From Bacteroidota bacterium (GTDB lineage: Bacteria > Bacteroidota > Bacteroidia > Flavobacteriales > Weeksellaceae), in the NCBI GenBank assembly GCA_023423715.1, contig JAFAFC010000009.1:1-42405 (forward strand): a stretch of 42,405 nt of DNA. Reading direction: 5' to 3'. The translations under genes and the position numbers were made by a program. The notes beneath the pieces were generated by a model. It searched no databases, was not told the DNA's origin, and saw nothing but the letters and a program-made list of their open reading frames with translations. Positions 33,561 through 42,367 of the stretch are shown in pieces. Every line of letters starts with the position of its first letter. Within the stretch, counting starts at the first letter, position 1.

Positions 33561-35984
33561 ATGATTAAAAAATCAACCTTATTATTCACTTTTTTTACAA
33601 TCATATCTTTTGTCCAGATTGAAGGGCAAAACAAATTGAATGATGCGATTAAAACTTTAGAAGAGAAATATGCCCAAGAAAAAGTGTATTTACTTTTCGA
33701 TAAACAACATTATATTTCAGGCGAAAACATTGGTTTCAAGGCTTATGTATTTGAGGGATACTCCCGATCAAACCTATCAAAAACTTTGTTTGTTGAACTT
33801 TATGATAAAGAGAAAAACTTAATTGATCAAAAAACTATTTTGCTCAATAATGGTGAAGGAGATGGAAGTTTACAAATTAAAAATAACTTAAAAGAAGATG
33901 TCTATTTTGTCAGAGCTCACACTCCTTGGATGGAAAATTTTTCGCAAGAATTTAACTATATAAAGCCAATTCCAATCTATAATCCAGCTTCTTCGCAAAG
34001 ATTGACAAAGGAATCTACCTCTGCATGGTCTGTCAGCGCTAGTCCTGAAGGCGGAAATCTTATAAATAATGTTCCTACAAATATTGCCGTTCGTGTACTG
34101 AGCGAAAACCAAATAACAAAAAATTGGAATGGGTACTTAATTGATTCAGCCAATCCTAATGAAAAGGTTACCAACTTTACAGCTTTGGATGAAAATGTTG
34201 CTCTTTTTAATTTTACACCAAAAAAAGGGCATAATTATCAGGTTGTCGTCCAGAATGTTAACGGAGAAACGCAAACAACAAATCTTCCAGCCATTTTAGA
34301 ATCAGGAACAAGCATTGCAATTAAGAATACGGATAACGGAATTAATTACACAATAAAAGGAACAAACTCTATTACAGGTCTTAAAGGCTATAAAGTAGTA
34401 GGAACAGTAGGAAACGCTCTTGTTTATCAGGCGAATCTCAATAGTAACTCAAGAGAAATATCAAGTAGCATTTCTTCTAAGGTGAATGATGAAAATAACG
34501 GAGTGTTGCAGATCGCCGTTTTTGATGATAAAGACAATTTAGTTGCTCAAAGATTAAGTTTTATAAAACCAAAAGGTAATTTTATTGGTAAACCCGAATT
34601 AAAGGAAATGAGACTCAGTTCAAAGCCGAGATCTATAAATAGTTTTAACATTCTCCCAAATGAAAGTTTAAAGGAATACACAGTTGTCGTTCGTGACCAC
34701 AATAATATAGATGAAAAGAATACTCAAAATGAAAACTTTATTAGCGCATTATGGCTTACGGAAGATTTCAAAAACCCCATTCAAGCACCTTATCAATATT
34801 TTACAGCCAATGCAGATCCAAAGGCTTTGGATGCTCTGATGATTTCAGAAAAATGGACTCGATTTAATTGGAACTCAATTCTCTCAGGTAGTACAACAGG
34901 TAGTACTTCTCAACCTCAAAAATATCTATCGTATAAAGGCAGATTAGCCATTAATAGTAGACCGCTTCCAAATACGGATGTTAATTTAATACTAAAAACA
35001 GACGATGAGAATGCTTCTTCATTACTACAACTTACTTCAGACCTATCCGGAGATATATATTTAAATGAAGTTACTATAAATAGACCAATAACCATTTATT
35101 ACTATCTTAATCCAGAAAATAAAAATAACAAAGAATCTGTCCCTGATAATTTAACATTAAATTTTACATCACAGATCACTCCTTCAAAATTCAAAGGAGA
35201 GCTACCAAAAACGAATTACGTCCTTTCTTCAGCCAAAGTAAAAAATTCTGAAGCCATTACAAATGCAATTATAAACAAGAGAAATAAAGAATTAATTAAC
35301 AAAGATGAAATTCAAATTGCGGAAGTCGTTATAAAAGCAAAAAAACAAGACTTGAAGCAGAAGCTAGATTACGAACTATCTTCAGGGCAATTCAGAGATA
35401 TAAACTCGACGGTTTTTGATTTCGTTAATGAAAATCAAAATGCGGTTACATATTCTAGTATCCTGCAATGGTTGCAAGGGCGTGTAGCAGGATTAACAAT
35501 CCAGATTGCTCCCAACGGAACTTTAGTTCCCTTTATGAGAGGAGAAAAAGCGGGCGTATATATTGACGAGATATCTATTGATGCTGCTTCGCTAAACACT
35601 GTTAATATTAGTGATATTGCCATGGTAAAAATAATCCATGGAGGCGGTTTAGTTGGAAATGCCATAGCCGTGTATTTAAGAAAAGGAAACATGGGCTCAA
35701 TGAATGTTGATAAAAAAAATGACAGAAACAATAAAACACAGCTTATAGCCTACAACGAACCTTATTCATACGATGCGCCCGATTATTCAAAAGATTTGTA
35801 TCGAAAAATATCCAATGACACAAGAGAACTTTTATATTTCAATCCAACTGTTACCAAAACCTCGAATACGCCAATCCAAATTAAATTTTACAATAATGAT
35901 CATGCAAAAGCGTACGATGTAACTATAATTGGAATCGACAAGAATGATACCCCCGTATTCTTCAATGAAGTAATCACACCTTAA
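33561..35984 (+). CDS. Secreted MG2-domain protein with a C-terminal TonB-plug-like domain
   Basis: This 807-residue protein has a signal peptide (1-22) and an N-terminal macroglobulin MG2-like domain (about 35-125, KVYLLFDKQHYISGENIGFKAYVFEG). Several further beta-rich repeats follow. Near residue 620-710 is a SusC/TonB plug-like domain (YSSILQWLQGRVAGLTI, then FMRGEKAGVYIDEIS and IAMVKIIHGG). There is no transmembrane barrel after the plug, only about 100 residues ending in a last beta domain. An in-frame ATG 33 bases upstream is not used because it precedes the signal peptide. The class is known in Bacteroidota but its function is not. The S41 lipoprotein lies upstream, 161 bases away. Confidence 0.85.
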   Translation: MIKKSTLLFTFFTIISFVQIEGQNKLNDAIKTLEEKYAQEKVYLLFDKQHYISGENIGFKAYVFEGYSRSNLSKTLFVELYDKEKNLIDQKTILLNNGEGDGSLQIKNNLKEDVYFVRAHTPWMENFSQEFNYIKPIPIYNPASSQRLTKESTSAWSVSASPEGGNLINNVPTNIAVRVLSENQITKNWNGYLIDSANPNEKVTNFTALDENVALFNFTPKKGHNYQVVVQNVNGETQTTNLPAILESGTSIAIKNTDNGINYTIKGTNSITGLKGYKVVGTVGNALVYQANLNSNSREISSSISSKVNDENNGVLQIAVFDDKDNLVAQRLSFIKPKGNFIGKPELKEMRLSSKPRSINSFNILPNESLKEYTVVVRDHNNIDEKNTQNENFISALWLTEDFKNPIQAPYQYFTANADPKALDALMISEKWTRFNWNSILSGSTTGSTSQPQKYLSYKGRLAINSRPLPNTDVNLILKTDDENASSLLQLTSDLSGDIYLNEVTINRPITIYYYLNPENKNNKESVPDNLTLNFTSQITPSKFKGELPKTNYVLSSAKVKNSEAITNAIINKRNKELINKDEIQIAEVVIKAKKQDLKQKLDYELSSGQFRDINSTVFDFVNENQNAVTYSSILQWLQGRVAGLTIQIAPNGTLVPFMRGEKAGVYIDEISIDAASLNTVNISDIAMVKIIHGGGLVGNAIAVYLRKGNMGSMNVDKKNDRNNKTQLIAYNEPYSYDAPDYSKDLYRKISNDTRELLYFNPTVTKTSNTPIQIKFYNNDHAKAYDVTIIGIDKNDTPVFFNEVITP

Positions 35985-36028
35985 AAATCAATTTTTTTTT
36001 AATAATAAAAAGATTCAAAACCATAAAA

Positions 36029-36050
36029 AAAGTCCTCAATTGAGGACTTT
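36029..36050. terminator. Bidirectional terminator between convergent genes
   Basis: A perfect palindrome whose arms are AAAGTCCTCAA and TTGAGGACTTT, with flanking A and T runs, separates the MG2/plug gene from yceI. Confidence 0.88.
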
Positions 36051-36073
36051 TACATTTTATATCGAGTTATTTT

Positions 36074-36652
36074 TTACTTTTCAGTAAGCTCAAAATCACC
36101 TTTGATGCGAACTAAATCACTAATAACAGCCTCAGGAAATTTCGGTCCAACGCCGTAATCCGATCTTTTTAAAGTCCCTAAAACTTGATAGGAATATGTT
36201 TTTGCTTTACTCATTGGATTCACGGTAGAACCTCTATAAACTAAAACCACAGTTGCAGGTTTTGTAACCCCATGCATCGTAAGATTTCCGTTTAGTTTGT
36301 AGTAGTTTTTTTGTTTTCCTTTTTGAATTGATGTGGACACAAATACAATTTTTGGATTGTTTGCTGCATCAAAGAAATCTGCGCTTTTCAAATGCGTATC
36401 TCTTGCTTCGATATGCGTATCGATTGAATTAATATCTGCCGAAAAAGTAAATGATGAGTTTAAGAAATTCTTTTCATCAGCCTTAATTTGTAAATCTGCT
36501 GTATTGAAGTTTCCTGTAATATCATTAATTCCTAAGTGCGTCACCACAAATTGGATTCTAGAATGCGCAGGGTCTGAAGCTAAATTTTTTACTTGAGCGA
36601 ATGTAGAAATAGAAAATAGCACTACAGCGAACAAGGATAGTAATTTTTTCAT
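36074..36652 (-). CDS. YceI family periplasmic lipid-binding-like protein
   Basis: This 192-residue protein has a signal peptide (MKKLLSLFAVVLFSISTFAQ) and a complete YceI beta-barrel (about 24-190). Family motifs are visible: SDPAHSRIQFVVTHLGI at the start, FDAANNPKIVFVST in the middle, and GVTKPATVVL and RSDYGVGPKFPEAVISDLVRI near the end. YceI proteins bind isoprenoids or other lipids in the periplasm. A longer frame from 36709 is rejected because its extra residues precede the signal peptide. The small membrane-protein gene at 36749 lies 96 bases upstream on the same strand. Confidence 0.92.
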   Translation of the reverse strand: MKKLLSLFAVVLFSISTFAQVKNLASDPAHSRIQFVVTHLGINDITGNFNTADLQIKADEKNFLNSSFTFSADINSIDTHIEARDTHLKSADFFDAANNPKIVFVSTSIQKGKQKNYYKLNGNLTMHGVTKPATVVLVYRGSTVNPMSKAKTYSYQVLGTLKRSDYGVGPKFPEAVISDLVRIKGDFELTEK

Positions 36653-36748
36653 AAGTATATAAATTTTAAATTTTCTATGGCAAAGGTAGGTCAGCAGCAG
36701 AACCTGCACATTGACCTATGATAAGAAATGGTTTTCATACTACTCCAG

Positions 36749-36883
36749 CTACTTTCCAAGGGCTTCTTTTTGAAATATATCAGGGAAAATGGCTGACAAT
36801 GCGAAATAACCGATAATCATAACAATTAAGAGGATTATCGCAATGAGTACGCCTTTTGGAGGGGTATTTTTTTTAGATTCCAT
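36749..36883 (-). CDS. 44-residue single-pass membrane protein
   Basis: An ATG at 36881-36883 opens a 44-codon frame with TAG at 36749-36751. The product has a short basic, proline-containing N-terminus (MESKKNTPPKG), one strong membrane helix (about residues 12-34, VLIAIILLIVMIIGYFALSAI) and a short polar tail. The amphipathic order and clean boundaries suggest a real small membrane protein. It could be an accessory subunit of a larger complex, but no partner is encoded nearby. I do not recognise it. It occupies the 362-base gap between yceI and pruA, which otherwise holds only the pruA promoter. Confidence 0.55.
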   Translation of the reverse strand: MESKKNTPPKGVLIAIILLIVMIIGYFALSAIFPDIFQKEALGK

Positions 36884-36968
36884 CTTTTTACATTTAGTTT
36901 TATAAAGTTAGAGCAATTAAAAAAAAGAATGTTATACATTCTAATTTTATCCTTTCATTTTTATAACG

Positions 36969-36976
36969 TAAATTTG
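36969..36976 (+). promoter_or_regulatory. Candidate pruA promoter, -7 box TAAATTTG
   Basis: TAAATTTG matches TAnnTTTG and lies 38 bases before the pruA ATG. The same octamer serves icd. No clear -33 is seen. Confidence 0.5.
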
Positions 36977-37014
36977 AAACTCTAGAAATACTAACACAAA
37001 AAAAAGTAAATCAT

Positions 37015-38640
37015 ATGTCTAAAGCAATTTCTCAAGTTCCTTTCGCAGTAAATGAGCCGGTAAATTCGTACGCACCAGGAACACCAGAGGTGAAAAGTTT
37101 AATCTCGACCTACAAAACAATGTGGAAAGAGAAAATGGAAATCCCAATGGTTATTGGTGGTAAAGATGTAACAACAAAAAAGAAAACAAAACTACAATCT
37201 CCACAAGATCATAAGCATGATTTAGGTTTTTACTATGAAGGTGACATGAGTCATGTAGATCAAGCTATTGAAGCAGCTTTAGCTGCTAAAGAAAAGTGGA
37301 ATGCATTAGGTTGGGAACAAAGAGCTGCTATCTTTTTAAAAGCGGCAGATCTTGTTGCTGGTCCTTATAGAGATAGATTAAATGCTGCAACCATGATTGG
37401 GCAATCGAAAAATGTGCACCAAGCAGAAATCGATGCAGCTTGTGAGTTTATTGATTTCCTACGTTTCAACGTAGAATTCATGACAGAAATGTATGCAGAA
37501 CAACCGGTTTCTGATGCTGGAATTTGGAATCGTGTCGAATACAGACCGCTTGAAGGTTTTTGTTTTGCCGTAACTCCATTTAACTTTACAGCAATTTCAG
37601 GAAACTTACCTTCTTGTATGGCGATGATGGGTAACGTTGTTGTTTGGAAACCTTCAGACAAGCAAGTATATTCGGCTCACGTGTTAATGGAAGTTTTCAG
37701 AGAAGCGGGGCTTCCTGATGGTGTAATCAACATGATTTTCACAGATGGTAAAGAAACAGCGGAAAAAGTATTAGCTCATAGAGATTTCGCGGGATTGCAT
37801 TTTACAGGATCTACACGAGTTTTCCAAGGAATGTGGAAAATGATTGGTGATAATATCCATAACTACAGAACGTATCCAAGAATTGTTGGTGAAACAGGAG
37901 GAAAAGACTTCGTAATGGTTCACCCAAGTGCGAATGTTGAAGCGGTAGCCACTGCTTTGGTAAGAGGTGCTTTCGAATATCAAGGTCAGAAATGTTCTGC
38001 AGCTTCTAGAGCTTACATCCCTGTTTCTCTTTGGGACGATGTGAAAGCGGTTATGGAAGCTCAAATGAAAACTATTAAAGTTGGTTCTCCAGAAGATACT
38101 TCGAACTTTGTAAATGCGGTTATCGACAAAAACTCATTCGAAAAATGTAAAGGCTACATCGAAAGAGCGAAAAAAGCGAAAGATGCAGAGGTTGTGATTG
38201 GTGGAAAATGCGATGATAAAAAAGGATGGTTTGTTCATCCAACGGTAATTAAAACAACAAACCCTCAATACGAAAGTATGGTTGAAGAAATCTTCGGACC
38301 TGTACTTACTTTATATGTTTACGAAGATAAAAACTGGGCAGAAACATTGAAATTGGTTGATGAAACGTCTCCATATTCATTAACAGGATCTATCTTCTCA
38401 CAATGCAGATATGCAATTGACGAAGCGTACAAAGCATTAGAAAATGCATCTGGAAACTTCTACATCAACGATAAGCCAACAGGCGCTGTTGTTGGTCAAC
38501 AACCATTTGGTGGTGGTAGAGCTTCAGGAACTAACGATAAAGCTGGTTCTAAAATGAACTTACTACGTTGGGTTTCTGTACGTTCAATTAAAGAAACGTT
38601 TGTTTCTCCAAAAGACTATAAATATCCATATTTAGGGTAA
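37015..38640 (+). CDS. pruA: L-glutamate gamma-semialdehyde (1-pyrroline-5-carboxylate) dehydrogenase
   Basis: This 541-residue aldehyde dehydrogenase converts glutamate semialdehyde to glutamate with NAD+, the second step of proline breakdown. The conserved residues are present: Asn190 (TPFNFTA), the general base Glu293 (GETGGKDFVMVH) and the nucleophile Cys327 (YQGQKCSAASR). The length and the sequence around Cys327 fit the monofunctional P5C dehydrogenase type used by Bacteroidota. The proline dehydrogenase gene is not adjacent. The gene is monocistronic, with a -7 box upstream and a strong terminator downstream. Confidence 0.95.
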   Translation: MSKAISQVPFAVNEPVNSYAPGTPEVKSLISTYKTMWKEKMEIPMVIGGKDVTTKKKTKLQSPQDHKHDLGFYYEGDMSHVDQAIEAALAAKEKWNALGWEQRAAIFLKAADLVAGPYRDRLNAATMIGQSKNVHQAEIDAACEFIDFLRFNVEFMTEMYAEQPVSDAGIWNRVEYRPLEGFCFAVTPFNFTAISGNLPSCMAMMGNVVVWKPSDKQVYSAHVLMEVFREAGLPDGVINMIFTDGKETAEKVLAHRDFAGLHFTGSTRVFQGMWKMIGDNIHNYRTYPRIVGETGGKDFVMVHPSANVEAVATALVRGAFEYQGQKCSAASRAYIPVSLWDDVKAVMEAQMKTIKVGSPEDTSNFVNAVIDKNSFEKCKGYIERAKKAKDAEVVIGGKCDDKKGWFVHPTVIKTTNPQYESMVEEIFGPVLTLYVYEDKNWAETLKLVDETSPYSLTGSIFSQCRYAIDEAYKALENASGNFYINDKPTGAVVGQQPFGGGRASGTNDKAGSKMNLLRWVSVRSIKETFVSPKDYKYPYLG

Positions 38641-38665
38641 TTCGGAATTTCAATCCAATAAAATT

Positions 38666-38700
38666 AACAACGGGCTTCTTTTAGGAGCCCGTTGTTGCTT
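38666..38700 (+). terminator. Terminator of pruA
   Basis: AACAACGGGCT (38666-38676) is complementary to AGCCCGTTGTT (38686-38696), with an internal CT/AG pair. The T tail is short (GCTTTAAAT). It lies 25 bases after the stop. Confidence 0.75.
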
Positions 38701-38779
38701 TAAATAGGAAATTTAATCACTTAATTATCAGTGGATTAAATATTAATTGCAACTTTTATTAAAATTTTTTAGGAAAAAC

Positions 38780-38807
38780 TGTAACCTTTTTGGGGAAAGC
38801 GTGTCTA
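38780..38807 (+). promoter_or_regulatory. ECF-like promoter candidate: TGTAAC and GTGTCTA
   Basis: TGTAAC at 38780-38785, a T-rich and then G-rich spacer, and GTGTCTA at 38801-38807 resemble an ECF -35 (AAC) and -10 (GTC). The box lies 48 bases before the GTG at 38828. The same box at 28675 lies 47 bases before the ATG of another sigma gene. Confidence 0.4.
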
Positions 38808-38827
38808 TTAGTATAGAAAACAAAACT

Positions 38828-39388
38828 GTGGGAATCGTAATAGGAAATAAAAATGAGGATTTGCTCAAGCGACTGGTTCGGCAAGAATCGGCTGCTCAGA
38901 AAATATACTACGAAAAAAACGTTGGTAAATTTTTAAGCATCAGTCGTTCATATATCAACGATATTTTTCATGCCGAAGACTGTGTTATCAAAGCATTTTG
39001 TAAGATATTCAAGAGTATTGAAACCTATCGTAGTGAGGGAAATTTTGATGGATGGGCACGACGAATTGTCGTAAATGAATGTTTGAATTTTCTAAAAACT
39101 CGTAAAAATATCTTTTACATCGACGATACTCAATATGAGTTTGTTGCTGAAGCCGAAGAATCCTACGAAGTTGAAGAAATCATTGACGTTCAAGCTTTAT
39201 TAGATGAACTTCCAGAAGCGTATCGAATGGTTTTTAACCTCCATGTTTTAGAAGAATATTCGCATCAGGAAATCGCAGAAATGCTCCAAATTAGTGTTAA
39301 TGCAAGTAAAACACAGCTTTTTAGAGCAAAGCAAAAACTAAAAACCATCTACTACAACCAAAAAGAAAAACAAAATGAAGCCCAATAA
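38828..39388 (+). CDS. ECF-type sigma factor with a non-ATG start
   Basis: This is a sigma-70 factor of about 186 residues, with region 2 (about 12-90, HAEDCVIKAFCKIFKSIETYRSEGNFDGWARRIVVNECLNFL) and region 4 (about 120-175, LPEAYRMVFNLHVLEEYSHQEIAEMLQISVNASKTQLFRAKQKL). The frame has no ATG before the conserved part. GTG 38828 is chosen because it gives the usual short N-terminus and the same TGTAAC-to-start distance as the other ECF gene; GTG 38801 and TTG 38747 are alternatives. Its 3' end overlaps the next gene by 14 bases, indicating coupling with the putative anti-sigma protein. Confidence 0.85.
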   Translation: MGIVIGNKNEDLLKRLVRQESAAQKIYYEKNVGKFLSISRSYINDIFHAEDCVIKAFCKIFKSIETYRSEGNFDGWARRIVVNECLNFLKTRKNIFYIDDTQYEFVAEAEESYEVEEIIDVQALLDELPEAYRMVFNLHVLEEYSHQEIAEMLQISVNASKTQLFRAKQKLKTIYYNQKEKQNEAQ

Positions 39389-39995
39389 TATCGAAAGCCA
39401 AATAAAAAACCACTTGGAAAATCGCGAGATCGCCCCAAGTCGAAACCTTTGGGATGCCATTGAGCAAGGAAATCTTGCTACTGAACCTACGAAAAAGAAA
39501 AACACGTATTGGATGGGTATTGCAGCATCTTTTGTGCTCCTATTTTCAGCGGGTTGGTTTTTGCTAAACTCGAAATTGGATGACCCCAAAATAGCTCAAA
39601 AAGAAACTTCAAAAGTTCGCACTGCACCTCAAAATTCGGTTGAAAAAACAACACAAGAACCAGCAGCACCAATTGCCCTTCAAAAAATTGAATCCAAAGA
39701 AAAAGAACCAGCAAAGTTTTTAGCAACGAATAAGGAAACGCAAACTGTAGTGAAAGAAGATGCAACGACGTCACCATCTAAAATAACCATCAACGTTGAT
39801 GCATTGAAAAAAGAACAGGAAGCTATTTCCAAAAACGTTCTTGCAAAAACAGATTCAGCGAAAATAAAACCAGCCGTTCAAAAGAAAAAATATACCGACG
39901 CAAATGCGCTTTTATTTTCGGTAGAAAACAAAAACATAATCAAGCAAACCCGCGACGGATCCAACGTTGCGACCATTGAGCTGGAAAAAAAATAA
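39375..39995 (+). CDS. Putative membrane anti-sigma factor
   Basis: This 206-residue protein has a cytosolic N-terminal segment of about 44 residues with the pattern LENREIAPSRNLWDAIE, common in Bacteroidota anti-sigma-like proteins. One membrane helix follows (about 45-64), then a long low-complexity extracytoplasmic part rich in Lys, Ala, Thr and Glu. The start overlaps the sigma gene by 14 bases. Position, topology and coupling suggest it sequesters that sigma factor; this is inference, because no classical anti-sigma domain is evident. The next gene, 31 bases on, encodes an outer-membrane candidate. Confidence 0.8.
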   Translation: MKPNNIESQIKNHLENREIAPSRNLWDAIEQGNLATEPTKKKNTYWMGIAASFVLLFSAGWFLLNSKLDDPKIAQKETSKVRTAPQNSVEKTTQEPAAPIALQKIESKEKEPAKFLATNKETQTVVKEDATTSPSKITINVDALKKEQEAISKNVLAKTDSAKIKPAVQKKKYTDANALLFSVENKNIIKQTRDGSNVATIELEKK

Positions 39996-40026
39996 ATCCA
40001 TTTTTTAGAAATTAAATTATTTAGAT

Positions 40027-41073
40027 ATGATAAAGAAAATTATTGTAGCAGGAGCATTATGCTTTGTTGCAGCGCAAGTTGAGGCTCAAGTTAATTTGAA
40101 AATTAACATTCCGCAAAAGGAATCCACTTCGGTAAGTCCGATTGTTAAAGAGAAAATCGAAAATTACGCTAATGAAATCAACACCATTATCCAAACTGAA
40201 AAAGCAAAAATGGAAGGTGAAATTACAACAGTTAATGAAAAATTAAACGCTGGGACAATTACACAAAGTGAAGCCAACGCTCAGAAAGCCGCTATTGCAG
40301 ATCGATATTCTGCAGCTATTGATGAAAAAATCACCTCTCTTGGTTTTGATTTGGATGATGTCGTTTCAAAACAAGTACGTTATTCGCTTTTGAATGAGGA
40401 TGCAAATTCTGAAAAAGAACTTAAAGATAAACTTGTAAAACGTTATAAACCCGCTCGAAGCGTAACGACTTATATTTCTTACGGCGCCATGATTTTAGAC
40501 AAAAGCAATGAAGAGACTTTAGATCAGCATAAAGGTTTTGCTAATAATTTGGAAGTAGGCTTTAAACTTAATTATCAATTTTCACAAACCAGCCCTTGGG
40601 CATTAACTTCGGGACTAGCCTTTTCTTGGAGAACGCTAAGAATGCAGGACAACTATTACTTCACAAAAGTGAATACTGGAGAAACAATCCTTGCTCAAGA
40701 CTCGAAAAATTTAGATAAATCTAAGCTAAGAACAGGATACATAATGGTTCCGCTGGGGTTGCAATACAACTTTTCAAAACTAAAAACAGTTGCTGAAGAC
40801 ATTACGTATCACCCGTATTATAAAGGTTTAAAACTGGGTGCGAATGTTTATGGTGGCGTCCGAATGGGAACAAATAATATTGTAAAAGGAGACCAAATGA
40901 ATTTCCGAAATAAAGAAGATTACAATGTAAATCCTTTTGTATACGGAGCGCAGGTTACTTTAGGTTATAATAGTTGGAGTTTATTCGTGAAACGTGATTT
41001 CAGCGATTATTTTAAAAACAACAATTTCAACAATACCAAAATGGTTCAAGTTGGATTAACGTACGATTTCTAA
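40027..41073 (+). CDS. Outer-membrane beta-barrel candidate with an N-terminal coiled coil
   Basis: This 348-residue protein has a signal peptide (MIKKIIVAGALCFVAAQVEAQ) and a helical, Glu/Lys/Ala-rich segment (about 30-110). A C-terminal half of alternating aromatic beta strands (about 145-348) ends in VGLTYDF, with the terminal Phe typical of outer-membrane barrels. It is the third gene of the ECF sigma/anti-sigma operon and is a plausible target or signal partner. I do not recognise the family beyond barrel character. A terminator follows. Confidence 0.75.
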   Translation: MIKKIIVAGALCFVAAQVEAQVNLKINIPQKESTSVSPIVKEKIENYANEINTIIQTEKAKMEGEITTVNEKLNAGTITQSEANAQKAAIADRYSAAIDEKITSLGFDLDDVVSKQVRYSLLNEDANSEKELKDKLVKRYKPARSVTTYISYGAMILDKSNEETLDQHKGFANNLEVGFKLNYQFSQTSPWALTSGLAFSWRTLRMQDNYYFTKVNTGETILAQDSKNLDKSKLRTGYIMVPLGLQYNFSKLKTVAEDITYHPYYKGLKLGANVYGGVRMGTNNIVKGDQMNFRNKEDYNVNPFVYGAQVTLGYNSWSLFVKRDFSDYFKNNNFNNTKMVQVGLTYDF

Positions 41074-41103
41074 TTTTACATTCATATTAGCATTTTTGCA
41101 AAG

Positions 41104-41129
41104 AGTCAGAAGAAATTCTGACTTTTTTT
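41104..41129 (+). terminator. Terminator of the sigma/anti-sigma/barrel operon
   Basis: AGTCAGAA (41104-41111) and TTCTGACT (41116-41123) form a stem with a GAAA loop and a T7 tail. It also shows that the thioredoxin-fold gene does not start at the upstream TTG 41096. Confidence 0.88.
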
Positions 41130-41188
41130 ATTTTTTTAACACGATGCGTTACATATTATTATTACATTTACGCGGAAAAAAAATCAAA

Positions 41189-42367
41189 ATGACAAAATCA
41201 ATACAAATCCTATCACTTGTTACCATCAGCGCTATGGCTTTTGGACAAGGAATTCAGTTCGAAAAAACCACTTTCAATGATATCTTAGCCAAAGCAAAAA
41301 AAGAAAACAAATTAATTTTTCTTGATGCTTACGCTTCTTGGTGTGGTCCTTGTAAATTAATGGATAAAAATATCTTCCCTTTAAAATCAGTTGGCGATTT
41401 CTACAATGGAAATTTTGTAAATGCTAAAATCGATATGGAAAAAGGTGAAGGAGTGGCATTGGCTAAGAAATATGGAGTTTCAGCTTACCCAACCTACCTT
41501 TTCATTGATGGAGATGGGAAGGAAGTTCACAGAACTTTAGGTTATGTTGAAGAAAATGACTTCCTACAATTTGCAAAAGACGCCATGGATCCTTCAAAAA
41601 GAATTGGTGCTTTGCAAAAAGAATATGAAAATGGAAAACAAGATTTAGTATTCTTAAAAAAGTTAGCCGAAATGACCATGTTTTCTGATGCTACATTCTC
41701 AGGACGAGTATTAGACACGTATTTCACGGAAAAAAAGAAGCAAAATCTAGATTTGGAGAAAGAGGATGTGAACATTATGATGATGGCTGCAAGATCTGCA
41801 AATCCTAAAGCTTTAGAAACTTTCGGAAAACACCAAGAAGCCCTAACAAAAGTACTTGGTGAGAAGTCGTATACAAACTTCTACAACGGACAAAAAGTTA
41901 ACGCTGCAATTAACAAGGCATACAATAAAGAAACAAAAACGTTTGACGAAGCTCTTTTTTATACCGAAACAGCATCTATTTTGAGTAAAGAAGAAGCGGC
42001 AAAGGCAATCACAAAAGCAAAAGCTTCTCGTGCTTTGAAAGCGAAGGACTTCACAACGTATGAAAAGTTAATTTTAGAAAGCTACCAAGATTTTTCTAAG
42101 GCTTCTGCAAATGAATTGAATAGCGCGGCTTGGAATTTTTATGAAAATGTAACCAACAAAACTTCTTTGGAAAAAGCAGTTACTTGGGCATTACAATCGA
42201 TTAAACTTTCCGAAAATTTTGCTAATACGGACACTCTTGCTCATTTGTACAGCAAATTAGGAGACAAAACCAATGCAAAACTATGGGCGGAAAAATCGAT
42301 TTCATTAGCTAAAGCAGCGGGTCAAGAAACGGAAAGTTCAGCAAAATTATTAGAGTCTTTGAAATAA
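41189..42367 (+). CDS. Secreted thioredoxin-fold protein
   Basis: This 392-residue protein has a signal peptide (MTKSIQILSLVTISAMAFGQ) and a thioredoxin-like domain (about 25-135), with the redox motif Cys52-Gly-Pro-Cys55 preceded by Trp51. A helical C-terminal region of about 250 residues with TPR-like character follows (AAWNFYENVTNKTSLEKAVTWALQSIKL). It is probably a periplasmic thiol-disulphide protein related to DUF255 or TlpA-like families. ATG 41144 would add 15 residues ahead of the signal peptide and is less likely. It lies downstream of a terminator and so has its own promoter, not identified. The gene is complete; 38 bases of window remain. Confidence 0.87.
   Translation: MTKSIQILSLVTISAMAFGQGIQFEKTTFNDILAKAKKENKLIFLDAYASWCGPCKLMDKNIFPLKSVGDFYNGNFVNAKIDMEKGEGVALAKKYGVSAYPTYLFIDGDGKEVHRTLGYVEENDFLQFAKDAMDPSKRIGALQKEYENGKQDLVFLKKLAEMTMFSDATFSGRVLDTYFTEKKKQNLDLEKEDVNIMMMAARSANPKALETFGKHQEALTKVLGEKSYTNFYNGQKVNAAINKAYNKETKTFDEALFYTETASILSKEEAAKAITKAKASRALKAKDFTTYEKLILESYQDFSKASANELNSAAWNFYENVTNKTSLEKAVTWALQSIKLSENFANTDTLAHLYSKLGDKTNAKLWAEKSISLAKAAGQETESSAKLLESLK

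Noticed and set aside
41096..41188. Upstream extension of the thioredoxin-fold gene from TTG 41096
   Set aside because: It contains the terminator of the preceding operon and would place 31 residues before an otherwise good signal peptide.
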